From positions 1 through 64,000 of the forward strand of contig JADLFW010000004.1 in NCBI GenBank assembly GCA_020849615.1: DNA of 64,000 bases, in the 5' to 3' direction. A program made the position numbers and the translations under genes. Source of the stretch: Phycisphaerales bacterium (GTDB lineage: Bacteria; Planctomycetota; Phycisphaerae; Phycisphaerales; UBA1924). Of the stretch, positions 53,054 to 60,704 are shown piece by piece; position 1 is the first letter of the stretch; each line of letters opens with the position of its first letter. The notes beneath the pieces were generated by a model, which worked only from the letters and a program-made list of their open reading frames with translations, was not told where the DNA came from and did no database searches.

Positions 53054-53788
53054 TCAACCCGCGACATACGCCCGCGGCTTCGCCAGCAGCGCCATCCCCG
53101 CAGCGCGGGCCAGCCGCTCCACCCGCGCGTGCACCAGCTCCCTCGGCGGCCGCGCAGCGCGGGCCCAGGCCCGCAGCTCCCGCCGCAGCGCCGAACCCCG
53201 GGCCAGCTTCAACCCCAGCCGCCGCGGCGCCAACAGCTGCGCCGGCGATACCCGCGCCGCCCGCAGCGCCCGCGCCAGCCGCGCGTGCCTCCGGTGCGGC
53301 TCGACCTCCACCTCCCGCATCCCCGCGGCCGCGAACAACGGGCAACACTCCCCCATCGCCGCCACCGCCTCCGTCCGCGGCGTCAACGGCCGGGTCAGGT
53401 ACCGCCGAACCAGCGCGGTCGCCACCCCCAGCCCGCGGTACCGCGGGTCGATCACCACCCGCGAGATCGTCCGCAGCTCCCGCCGCAGCACCGCCGCGGC
53501 CCGGACCGGATCGCGGTCCTCAAAGACGCCGGGCCAGGCCCGCCGCCGCGCGCTGCCGTGCAGCGTCGGCATCGACACCACCAGCACCCCAGCGATCGCG
53601 CCGCTCCGCGCATCGACCGCCCGCAGCACCAGCGCCCATGTCGCGGGCGCGCCCGCGCGATAGTGGAACCTCGCCAGCGCGCGGTAGTCCCCCGCGCTGC
53701 CGACTTCGATGCGAATCCCCCCGGGCGCTGAGCCGGGCCCGCGCACCCTCACCCGGCGCGACCACCGCGCCGCCAGCTCGCGATCCAT
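53054..53788 (-). CDS. GNAT-fold acyltransferase (COG2401/phage-type)
   Basis: A 244-residue GNAT protein. The acyl-CoA pyrophosphate loop is RYRGLGVA (117-123), preceded by the typical strand ISRVVIDP. The N-terminal RFHYRAGAPATWALVLRAVD and the RRELRTISRVV stretch match a GNAT group seen beside phage terminases. The same group is also fused to ABC ATPases in archaea (the COG2401 family, function unknown). The C-terminal third (160-244) is rich in Arg and Ala. The substrate is not evident; a nucleic acid or a protein bound to DNA is possible. It sits 27 bases after the ABC-ATPase gene and 83 bases before the terminase. Confidence 0.8.
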   Translation of the reverse strand: MDRELAARWSRRVRVRGPGSAPGGIRIEVGSAGDYRALARFHYRAGAPATWALVLRAVDARSGAIAGVLVVSMPTLHGSARRRAWPGVFEDRDPVRAAAVLRRELRTISRVVIDPRYRGLGVATALVRRYLTRPLTPRTEAVAAMGECCPLFAAAGMREVEVEPHRRHARLARALRAARVSPAQLLAPRRLGLKLARGSALRRELRAWARAARPPRELVHARVERLARAAGMALLAKPRAYVAG

Positions 53789-53815
53789 CCCCCACCTCCC
53801 CGAAATGCGGACCGC

Positions 53816-54499
53816 TTACTCCCGCCGAAACACCTCGGCCCGCCCCCCGTCACCCACCACCACCAGCACGCGCGGGCCCAGCATCTCGAGCACATCATCG
53901 TGCGCGGTGGCGCACACCACCCGCGCCCCGCTGCGCCGGGCCCAGCGCGACACCGTCCCCGCCACACCCCGCGCGCTGGCCCGGTCCAGCATCGAGGCGA
54001 ACTCATCGATGATCAGCACCCGCCCCGGGCCGCCGCGGCGCATCAGCCGGGCCATCGCGATCGCCAAGTCGAAGCGGTGACGCTGACCCTCCGACAGATC
54101 ACCCCGGCGCCGCGGCAGCAGCCGCGCATCGGCCAACCCCGCCCGGGCCAGCACCCCCAGCGCCGCCTCCGCCGAGCCGCACTCCACCGCCAGCACATCC
54201 AGCACGCTCCGCCCCGCATGCTCCGCGCAAGCACCCGCGCCCACGACGACCGGGCACGCGTTTTTCTTCCGCAGGCGCCGGGCCAGTTCGCGCAGCAGCG
54301 TGCTCTTGCCCGACCCGCTCGGCCCGGTCACCAGCGCGGTCTCGCCCGGCCGCAGCGCCAGCTCCAGCCGCCGCGCTGCGCTGCGCATTGATGGCCCGTG
54401 CGTGCAGCGCGCGGGCCGTACCTCGAGGCCGAATCGCGCGCACGCGGCTTGAAGCCGGCCCGTGATCCGGGCCCGCGTCTCGATGATGGCCTGGCTCAC
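53816..54499 (-). CDS. Stand-alone ABC-type ATPase (COG2401-like), no membrane partner
   Basis: A 227-residue ABC ATPase. It has Walker A GPSGSGKST (59-67), signature LSEGQ (135-139), Walker B VLIIDE (161-166), D-loop ASMLDR and the H-loop His200 (ATAHDD). It is shorter than transporter ATPases, no permease gene is near, and the Q-loop region is short. This suggests a soluble ATPase working with the adjacent GNAT protein. In archaea the two domains occur fused (COG2401). GTG 54499 overlaps the stop of the upstream HTH gene (GTGA), so the two are translationally coupled. Confidence 0.85.
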   Translation of the reverse strand: MSQAIIETRARITGRLQAACARFGLEVRPARCTHGPSMRSAARRLELALRPGETALVTGPSGSGKSTLLRELARRLRKKNACPVVVGAGACAEHAGRSVLDVLAVECGSAEAALGVLARAGLADARLLPRRRGDLSEGQRHRFDLAIAMARLMRRGGPGRVLIIDEFASMLDRASARGVAGTVSRWARRSGARVVCATAHDDVLEMLGPRVLVVVGDGGRAEVFRRE

Positions 54500-54984
54500 G
54501 CCTGCTCTCCGCGCCGCCGCCCGGCGTGCCCGTCACGTTCGCCGCGCCCGCCGGCCGCTTCGTACAGGGCATCCACCGCCTGCCACTGCCGCCGCACCGC
54601 GTGCAGCGACAGCCGTAGCTCACCCGCCGCCTCGCGCTGCGACTTGCCCTCGATGAAGCACGCCCTCGCCACCTGCCGCTTGAGCGCGGGCCAGGCCCGC
54701 GACTGCGTGGCGACGAACGCGAACCGCCCCGACTTCACCCTCCGCAGGATCGCCCGCACCCGCCGCCGCAGAATCCGCGGCGACTGATCGAGGATCGCCG
54801 CCACCTCCGCGACGCGCCGCCCCTCGCGGTAGACCGAGTCGATCAGCCAGCGGTCGCCGGGCGGGAGCCACTCGGCGCGTTCGATGAGCTCATCGATCAT
54901 CTCGCGGCGGCGGCGGCGCCGCAGGTCCCCCAGCCGCTCCAGCGACGCCCCGACGCCGCCCTGCCCCTCCACCAGACTCAACAT
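54496..54984 (-). CDS. Double sigma-4-like HTH protein leading the cassette
   Basis: A 162-residue basic protein counted from ATG 54984. Two helix-turn-helix units resemble sigma region 4. Unit 1 spans about 40-83 (GDRWLIDSVYREGRRVAEVAAILDQS at the core, cut here by length), and unit 2 spans about 100-142 (FIEGKSQREAAGELRLS). An Arg cluster (LRRRRRRE, 21-28) precedes them. It could be a transcription factor for the cassette or a DNA-recognition (small-terminase-like) subunit; the sequence cannot decide. It begins at the edge of the divergent operator region and overlaps the ATPase gene by four bases. No strong Shine-Dalgarno is visible. Confidence 0.78.
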   Translation of the reverse strand: MLSLVEGQGGVGASLERLGDLRRRRRREMIDELIERAEWLPPGDRWLIDSVYREGRRVAEVAAILDQSPRILRRRVRAILRRVKSGRFAFVATQSRAWPALKRQVARACFIEGKSQREAAGELRLSLHAVRRQWQAVDALYEAAGGRGERDGHAGRRRGEQA

Positions 54985-55068
54985 TGTGTGTTCTCCATCC
55001 TGTTGCACACAAAACTGAGTTACACCCAACTTCGATGTTCAATGTGCCATTGAACATTAGTTTTGTGT
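54984..55068. promoter_or_regulatory. Operator cluster between the repressor and the phage-like cassette
   Basis: An unusually AT-rich stretch with three nested dyads. ATGTTCAATG/CATTGAACAT is a perfect 10-base dyad with a 3-base centre (55035-55057). ACACAAAACT/AGTTTTGTGT has perfect 10-base arms at 55007-55016 and 55059-55068. TTGTGTG/CACACAA has arms at 54984-54990 and 55006-55012. The region abuts the start of the HTH gene (-) and lies 230 bases before the repressor start (+). This is the expected place for repressor binding. Confidence 0.72.
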
Positions 55069-55298
55069 TCTATCAACCATTGCGGGAAATGCAAGTTGTC
55101 GCGGGGCCTCCGATCGATGAAAATAGCGCATCGCCGCCAAATTGCGCGCAACCGCGGTCGATGCGCGCGGAGGATCGGGACCGTCCTCCGCCGCGCCGCC
55201 TCGTTCCCGAGCCCCGGCCCCACCACGTTCCGGTCAGCGCGGCCGACAACCGCCGCCACACTTCCGTGTCCCACGCCCTTCCCACCCCCCTCTCACCC
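54985..55298. other. Divergent intergenic region (314 bases) of the phage-like cassette
   Basis: The left 100 bases hold the operator dyads. The right 200 bases have no convincing coding capacity; an in-frame extension of the repressor frame exists but is Pro/Arg-rich and lacks a ribosome-binding site. The region is much less GC-rich at 54990-55140 than anywhere nearby, in line with promoters for both directions. Confidence 0.55.
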
Positions 55299-56096
55299 AT
55301 GATCCGCCGACAACCCCAACCCACACCCGCGGCACGCCCCATCGGCGAACTCATCCGCGCTCAGCGCTGCGCGCTGGATCGCTCTCTACAGCAGGTGGCC
55401 CGCGCTGCGGGCTGCTCGCGGAGCTACCTCTGCCAGATCGAGAACGCAAGAGTCGCGCCCCCCGCCGAAGCGCTGCTCGCGCGGCTCGAGCGCGCCCTGC
55501 AGCTCGCGCCGGGGGATCTCGCCGGGCCGGCCCGCGCCCAGCGATCGGCCCGCCGCGGCGACTCCATCGCCGGCGCTGCGCTCCGCGAGGATTTGGCCCG
55601 GCTCGAATCCGCCCTCGCCCGGCTTACCGGCTGGCTCACCGACACCCCGCCCGCAGAGGGCATCACCCCCGGCGACTGCCCGCGCATCCCCGTTGTGAGC
55701 GGCGGCGACCCCGCCGAAGCCGCGCCCGATCTCACCGGGCCCGGCTTGCGTGCGGGGGCCGGCGGGGAGTTCATCTGCGTGCCGGGCCTGCACGACCCCG
55801 AAGCCTTCGCGCTGCGGCTGAAGGATGACCGCATGGAGCCGCTCTACCGCGCGGGGGACCTCGTCGTCTTCAGCCCGGCCCGCCCCGCCCTCAGCGGCGC
55901 CGACTGCTTCGTGCGCATGGGGCCGGGCCTTGGCGACCAGGCCCGCAGCGCCGGCGTGTTCGCGCGCGTGTATTTCGACGGCGCGGGCCCGGTGCGCCTG
56001 CACCCCCTCAACAGCGCCCACCCGCCCCGGCTCGTGCCGCGCAAGAAAATCGCCGGGCTGCACCCGGCGATCACGGTCATCAGGTCCATCAAATGA
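55299..56096 (+). CDS. CI-like repressor: XRE HTH plus S24-type domain lacking the catalytic dyad
   Basis: A 265-residue regulator. The XRE-type HTH spans about 15-72 (LIRAQRCALDRSLQQVARAA, SRSYLCQIENARVAPP). The C-terminal S24/LexA-like domain spans about 155-262 (AFALRLKDDRMEPLYRAGDLVVF, split; HPLN; PRKKIAGLHPAITVI). In self-cleaving repressors a Ser precedes Met in this motif and a Lys lies about 40 residues later. Here they are Arg178 (DDRME) and Arg223 (VFARVY). Cleavage is therefore unlikely, and the protein should be a stable dimeric repressor or sensor. It diverges from the terminase cassette across the operator cluster. ATG 55299 lacks a clear Shine-Dalgarno. Confidence 0.83.
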   Translation: MIRRQPQPTPAARPIGELIRAQRCALDRSLQQVARAAGCSRSYLCQIENARVAPPAEALLARLERALQLAPGDLAGPARAQRSARRGDSIAGAALREDLARLESALARLTGWLTDTPPAEGITPGDCPRIPVVSGGDPAEAAPDLTGPGLRAGAGGEFICVPGLHDPEAFALRLKDDRMEPLYRAGDLVVFSPARPALSGADCFVRMGPGLGDQARSAGVFARVYFDGAGPVRLHPLNSAHPPRLVPRKKIAGLHPAITVIRSIK

Positions 56097-56120
56097 CGCG
56101 GGGCGACGCCCGCGATGGTC

Positions 56121-57248
56121 TCAGCAGCCCAGCGCGTAGGAGTCGATGAAGGCGAGGTAGTCGGTGAAGTCGACGATGCCGTCACCGTCCAGGTCGGCCG
56201 CGGCGTCCTGGGAGTCGTAGGCGTTGAGGAAGTTCAGGTAGTCGGAGAAGTCAACCAGCCCGTCGCGGTCCAGGTCGGCCGTGCAGTACGGGCCGAAGGG
56301 GCTGAAGAAGCCGGCTTCGCGGAGGCTCAGCCGCAGGATCGAATCGGCCCGGCAGATGAGCAGCGAGGGAAGGACGAGGCCCGAGTCCGGGCCCGGCGCG
56401 GCGGGGTCGGGCGTGAGGAAGAAGCTGGCGGCGCCGCCCGTGATGATGAGCGTGCGCTGCGCAGGATCAGCCAGGCTGATCTCCCAGAGGTCGCCGCTCA
56501 GCGTGTTGACGTAGATCATGCCGGTCAGGGCGCCCACACCCTGCACGACATCGCGCACCAGCCCGTCGATGGGCCCGGCGGGCAGCGTGTCGAAGAGCAG
56601 GTCGCCGGTGAGGGTGTCGTACAGCCGGATGCTGTCCTCGGCGGCGGCGAGGAAGGCCTTTCCGTCGCGGGTGATCTGCATGCCGTAGACCTGGTCGCCG
56701 GTGATGCGGCGGCCGATCGAGCGCTGCGTCGGGTCGAGGTCGTACACGCCGTCGGCGCAGGCGACCAGCAGGTGGCCCGCCATCGGCCCGCGGATCCCGG
56801 CGGGGACCTCGGCCATCGAGGCGGGCCAGGGCAGGTCGGTGAAGACCGCGCCCTCGATCACGCCGTCGGGGGTGATCTCGACGACGCGGTCGTACTGCGG
56901 CTGCGACATGAAGGTGCGGTAGCCGCGGCCCGACTGGAACTGGGCCATGTCGAAGGCGCCCTCGTACTCATGGAAGGCGATGGCGAGGCCATCGGCGTAG
57001 GTGTACGCGTCGGCGTGGCCCGGGAAACGCAGGATCGCGCCGCCGTACTCGGTGACCAGCACCTGACCGTCCTCGCGGAAGGCGATGCCCACGGGGCGAT
57101 GGACCGGGTCGATGCCGCTGACATACGTGGAAAGGAAGAAGCCGCGGGCCTGCGCCTCGGGCGTCAGCTCCGCCGGCTGTGCGAACGCCGCCGCGCCAAG
57201 ACCGATCGACAGTCCCGCCGCCAACACGACCGCGTGAGTGCTCTTCAT
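56121..57248 (-). CDS. Secreted NHL/SMP-30-like propeller with C-terminal GC-type dockerin
   Basis: A 375-residue protein. AAGGAG lies 7 bases before ATG 57248; the signal peptide ends near residue 23 (AFA). The body is propeller-like (GIDPVHRPVGIAFREDGQVL, YDRVVEITPDGVIEGAVF, YDLDPTQRSIGRRITG, YGMQITRDGKAFLAAAEDSI). The dockerin is divergent but complete: Cys before DLDRDG, then DLDGDG, with helices YLNFLNAY and YLAFIDSY and the end ALGC. It is the only GC-dockerin gene right of 45 kb and stands between the phage-like cassette and housekeeping genes. Probable surface binding protein; no enzyme signature. Confidence 0.82.
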   Translation of the reverse strand: MKSTHAVVLAAGLSIGLGAAAFAQPAELTPEAQARGFFLSTYVSGIDPVHRPVGIAFREDGQVLVTEYGGAILRFPGHADAYTYADGLAIAFHEYEGAFDMAQFQSGRGYRTFMSQPQYDRVVEITPDGVIEGAVFTDLPWPASMAEVPAGIRGPMAGHLLVACADGVYDLDPTQRSIGRRITGDQVYGMQITRDGKAFLAAAEDSIRLYDTLTGDLLFDTLPAGPIDGLVRDVVQGVGALTGMIYVNTLSGDLWEISLADPAQRTLIITGGAASFFLTPDPAAPGPDSGLVLPSLLICRADSILRLSLREAGFFSPFGPYCTADLDRDGLVDFSDYLNFLNAYDSQDAAADLDGDGIVDFTDYLAFIDSYALGC

Positions 57249-57393
57249 GACCAGCTCCTTGTTGTCCGACCGCGTCGCCGCGCCACCGGCCCGAATCGCC
57301 CGGGCCGTGCTCAGCGCTGCGCGAATCTGATTCCAACGTAGATCCGGGCCCCGGCCCGGTTCCACGGGAACCTCACCCTATTGAACCACCGGG

Positions 57394-58215
57394 CTACCAC
57401 GAATGTTTCCGAATCAGCCTCCCGCGGTCCGAAGCGGGGTTCGGAGGTAACAAACCGCGCCGCAGCGTGTACAACGGGATCTGGGGCGGGCAGTTGAAAC
57501 GCACATCCACGATGGCGCCCCCCAGCCCGCGGCTCACCGCCGCCAGCGTGTCGTTGTAGCGCAGGATACCGGTGGCCAGCCCCGGCGGCAGGTCCGTGCT
57601 GGTGTGCGGCGCCCAGCCCCGCCACGGCCGCACCTGCCCGCCGTGCGTGTGCCCCGCCATCACCAGCGGCACACCCAGGTCCGCCGCGGCGAAGATCTCG
57701 ACCGGGTCGTGCACCAGCGCGATCGAGAGCGCCCCCGCGCGGGCCGCGCCGTGCTCCAGCGCCAGCGCGAACAGGTCCTCGGGATCATCCGCCGCCAGCA
57801 GCCGCAGCGGCAACCCCGGCACTTCAATCACCCCGCCGGGCCAGGTGATGCCCGCCAGCCCGCGCGCCCCGCGCCGCAGCGCCGCGCTGTCGTGGTTGCC
57901 GAAGATCCCCACCGCGCCCAGCCGGGCCCGCCACGACCGGGCCAGCGTTCCCAGCGACCGCAGCGCCGCCCCCTCATCCCCGGGGTGGTTCATGTAATCG
58001 CCCGTCAGCACCACCAGGTCCACAGGCGTGGCCCGCAGCGCCGCCATGGCCCGGCGAATCACCGCCGTCAGCGGCCGGGCCCGCCGGATGTGCTGGTCGC
58101 TGATCTGCAGGATCGTGAACCCATCCAGCTCCCGCGGAACCGCCGGATGCACCAGGTCGTAGCGCTCGATGGGCCTGGGCGGGACGGGCCTGCGGAACGC
58201 GGGGGTCGGGTGCAT
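57394..58215 (-). CDS. Metallophosphoesterase (calcineurin-like)
   Basis: A 273-residue protein with the ordered metal-binding motifs of the family: ISDQHI (DxH, about 38-43), LTGDYMNHP (about 69-77), GNHDS (about 104-108), LVHDP (about 166-170) and AGHTHGGQVR (about 185-194). The arrangement resembles YkuE-type or UDP-diacylglucosamine-pyrophosphatase-like phosphoesterases, in which two metal ions hydrolyse phosphoester bonds. There is no signal peptide, so it is cytoplasmic or loosely membrane-associated. The substrate cannot be read from the sequence. It is 145 bases downstream, in minus direction, of its start-side gap with repeats. Confidence 0.88.
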   Translation of the reverse strand: MHPTPAFRRPVPPRPIERYDLVHPAVPRELDGFTILQISDQHIRRARPLTAVIRRAMAALRATPVDLVVLTGDYMNHPGDEGAALRSLGTLARSWRARLGAVGIFGNHDSAALRRGARGLAGITWPGGVIEVPGLPLRLLAADDPEDLFALALEHGAARAGALSIALVHDPVEIFAAADLGVPLVMAGHTHGGQVRPWRGWAPHTSTDLPPGLATGILRYNDTLAAVSRGLGGAIVDVRFNCPPQIPLYTLRRGLLPPNPASDRGRLIRKHSW

Positions 58216-58365
58216 CCGGGCCGCAGTCTATCGGGGACCTCCCCGGGGCCGGAACGGGCCATGCCGGGCCGGGCGCGGGCCCGGCCGCCGAGGGGTTCCC
58301 GGGATCGCTCCAGCGCGGTACACTCCCGCCCCTCGGTGGCCCGGATGAAACCCGAAGGTGGCGGG

Positions 58366-58458
58366 AGTAGGGTTTCGGGTTCGGGAAAGAGGTTGCCGGG
58401 CCGAAGTCTTCTGGGTTTCGGGGTGTCGGGTTTCGGGGTTTCGGGGTTTCGGGCGGGG
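58366..58458. repeat. Tandem 8-base repeats of GGGTTTCG type
   Basis: About five consecutive units of GGGTTTCG with minor variants at 58413-58453, and two more at 58369-58384, lie in the gap between the phosphoesterase (-) and the MerR-like gene (+). They are upstream of the latter and may affect its leader. Copy number is probably unstable. Confidence 0.75.
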
Positions 58459-58488
58459 TGCGGGCGTGGACAACGCCGGGAGTGACCG

Positions 58489-59343
58489 ATGGCGAAGATG
58501 TTCTACTCACTGGAAGAGGCGGCGGGCAAGCTGGGTGTCTCGCCCGAGCAGGTCAAGGAAATGGCCGACAAGGGCCAGCTGAGCATCTTCCGCGACCGCG
58601 ATGAGAAGATCATGTTCAAGGCCGCGCAGGTGGACCTGCTGGCCGGCGGCGCTGAGGAGGAGGATGCGATCCCTCTCGCGCCCGACAGCGACCTCGAGCC
58701 CCTCTCCTTGGCGAGCTCCGGCTCGGCCACGGGCATCAGCCTCGCCGCCGAGAACCCCAAGGAGCAGACGGGCATCAGCATCTTCGAGGAGTCGGACCAG
58801 ACCGAGGAGGCCGACCCGTCCGCGCAGACGCAGATCACCAGCGCCGGCTCGGGCATCATCGGCCTCGCCGATCCGGGCGCCTCCGGTTCGCGTTCCGGCT
58901 CCGGCTCCGCCGGGCTGCTCGACGCCGCGAAGGAAGCCGACGACACCTCGCTGGGCGCTGACCTTCTTGATGATGTCTACGGCAACGAGACCGTGGCCCA
59001 GACCTCCGAGGAGCCGGCCGTCTCCTCCGGCGACTCCGGCGTCGGCGGCGCGCTCTTCGAGACCCCCGCCACCAGCGAACCCGCCGAGGCCGCGGCCGTC
59101 GTCCCCATGATGGTCGCCGCCGAGGCCTACGACGGCGCCGGCTCGGGCCTCGTCGGCGGACTCGCCCTGGGCGCTGTGCTCAGCCTCGCGGTCGCCACCT
59201 TCGCGGCCCTGATGGGCCTCTCCGGCGGCGGTGGCGGGCTGCTCGACACCCTCGGCGACAAGATGATCATCATCGTCGGCGGGCTGGCGGGCCTCACCCT
59301 CATCTCCGGCGTCGTCGGCTGGGTGATCGGCAAGAAGTCCTGA
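58489..59343 (+). CDS. MerR-like HTH protein with acidic linker and C-terminal membrane helices
   Basis: A 284-residue protein. Residues 4-52 form a MerR/excisionase-type helix-turn-helix (FYSLEEAAGKLGVSPEQVKE, then a wing LSIFRDRDEKIMFK). A long acidic, Ser/Gly-rich linker (55-205) follows. Two membrane helices end the protein (about 213-237, GLVGGLALGAVLSLAVATFA; and about 252-280, IIIVGGLAGLTLISGVVGWV), with a basic tail GKKS. The order suggests a membrane-tethered DNA-binding protein. Proteins of this layout recur in planctomycetes without assigned function. No Shine-Dalgarno is clear before ATG 58489. Confidence 0.8.
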   Translation: MAKMFYSLEEAAGKLGVSPEQVKEMADKGQLSIFRDRDEKIMFKAAQVDLLAGGAEEEDAIPLAPDSDLEPLSLASSGSATGISLAAENPKEQTGISIFEESDQTEEADPSAQTQITSAGSGIIGLADPGASGSRSGSGSAGLLDAAKEADDTSLGADLLDDVYGNETVAQTSEEPAVSSGDSGVGGALFETPATSEPAEAAAVVPMMVAAEAYDGAGSGLVGGLALGAVLSLAVATFAALMGLSGGGGGLLDTLGDKMIIIVGGLAGLTLISGVVGWVIGKKS

Positions 59344-59479
59344 ATCACGCCGCGCATCGGGTGCCGTGGTGGATGAGTCTTCGAGTCCGCCACGTCGGTG
59401 GTGGTGCGCGCCTGAGGCGCGGGCCGACAGTCAAACCGCCCGCCTCGGAGAGGCGGGCCACCAAGAGCCGATTCACCGG

Positions 59480-59974
59480 TCAGGTCACCACAGCCGCGCC
59501 GATCAGCTCGTACCGCCCGCCGGGGATCTCCAGCTGCCCCAGCAGGCTCGTCCGCGCGTACAGCACCTGCACCGCCGGGCCCGGCGATTCAGCGCCGGGG
59601 GGCGGGACGCGCAGCGTCGCCGTCAGCAGGCCATCGATCTCGATGTGACGCAGGTCACCATCGCTCGTGCAGCGCACGGGCCCGGCGAGGTCATCGCGCG
59701 AAGCCGTGACCACCGCGAGCACGGCCCGCGCCCCGGTGGAGGGATCGACAAGCTCGGCCCGGGCCTCGCCCCCGCGCCCCGCCGGCTCCAGCGGCACGGT
59801 CCACTCCAGCGTGATGTACCGGGCCGGACTCCTCGCCAGTGTCGCCTCGGGCACCGCCGCTGCGGCGACCTCCCACCGCAGCGCCAGCCGGGCCGGCGCG
59901 GCCCGGTCGATGCGGACCTTCGTCGTCAACAGGTCGCCCGCGCGCGGAACGCCGGGACGTTCGATGCGCGTCAC
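59480..59974 (-). CDS. Hypothetical protein coupled to a GbsR-type regulator (GTG start)
   Basis: A 164-residue protein of beta-rich character (KVRIDRAAPARLALRWEVAA, YITLEWTVPLEPAG, AELVDPSTGARAVLAVVTAS, GGRYELIGAAVV). No signal, membrane segment or catalytic motif was seen. Its GTG start overlaps the stop of the regulator gene (GTGA at 59971-59974), so it is made together with it. It may be a ligand-binding or partner protein. Not recognised. Confidence 0.7.
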   Translation of the reverse strand: MTRIERPGVPRAGDLLTTKVRIDRAAPARLALRWEVAAAAVPEATLARSPARYITLEWTVPLEPAGRGGEARAELVDPSTGARAVLAVVTASRDDLAGPVRCTSDGDLRHIEIDGLLTATLRVPPPGAESPGPAVQVLYARTSLLGQLEIPGGRYELIGAAVVT

Positions 59975-60585
59975 AGCGATTCTCCTTCGCCGGGCCGGGC
60001 CGGCTCGGCGGCCCGCGGCCCCGTGACCGATCCGCTGAGCACCGATGCGGCGATCTCAAGGCCACGGCCCGACGGGCTGACAAAGCCCTGGCTGAGCGTC
60101 TCGAGCGTCCGGAAGAAATCGATCATCTCATCGAGCCGGCGGTTGTGGTCGGCGATGGCGGCGGGAGGCGCGAAGCTGGGCCGGGCATCCGCCCGCTGGT
60201 GGGGCTGGGTGATGTCGCGGATCTCGTACAGCGAGGCCATGAGCGGATCAACCTCGCGCTTGATGCGCTCGCGGACGATGGCCCGGAAGAGCGTCCAGAC
60301 GTGCTGCTCGGCCTGGAAGTACTCCTTGCGGTCGCCGCGCTTGTGGGTGCGGGAGACGATGCCCCATTCCAGGAGCGCGCGGAGCGACATCGAGGCGTTG
60401 CCGCGGCTGATCTCCAGCCGCTCCATGATGTCATCCGTGCACAGGGGCTCGCCGGTGATGTAGAGCAGGGCGTGGACCTCGGCCATGGTGCGGCTGATGC
60501 CCCAGGCCGAGCCCATCTGCCCCCAGACCGCGACGAACTGGTCCTGCGCCTGCGTGAGCGCATCGGAGGTGGGTCGGGTGCTCAT
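59971..60585 (-). CDS. GbsR/MarR-family transcriptional regulator
   Basis: A 204-residue winged-helix regulator. ATG 60585 gives the typical GbsR start (DALTQAQDQFVAVWGQMGSAWGISRTMAEVHALLY, cut across two segments), followed by the recognition helix region EPLCTDDIMERLEISRGNAS and MSLRALLEWGIV. The C-terminal 90 residues are helical, with FRAIVRERIKREVDPL. GbsR proteins control osmoprotectant (glycine betaine) genes in Bacillus, but related regulators have other targets, so the ligand is not inferred. It is transcribed with the hypothetical gene that overlaps its stop. Confidence 0.88.
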   Translation of the reverse strand: MSTRPTSDALTQAQDQFVAVWGQMGSAWGISRTMAEVHALLYITGEPLCTDDIMERLEISRGNASMSLRALLEWGIVSRTHKRGDRKEYFQAEQHVWTLFRAIVRERIKREVDPLMASLYEIRDITQPHQRADARPSFAPPAAIADHNRRLDEMIDFFRTLETLSQGFVSPSGRGLEIAASVLSGSVTGPRAAEPARPGEGESL

Positions 60586-60704
60586 ACCGGGAGTATCGCG
60601 CGGCCGGGGGCGGCCGTCCACTATGTTTTCAGAAGAGATTGAAAGAAAAAGAGACTGCCGAGATCTCCAGCAGTTACCGGCGTTTTCCACGGCTGTTTCC
60701 GGTG

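Noticed and set aside
54984..55298. Upstream extension of the repressor to 370 residues
   Set aside because: The extension covers the operator dyads, is Pro/Arg-rich and lacks any family similarity.
51129..56096. Complete prophage
   Set aside because: Only terminase-like, regulator and accessory genes are present; no portal, capsid, tail, lysis or integrase genes, and no attachment-site repeats were seen.
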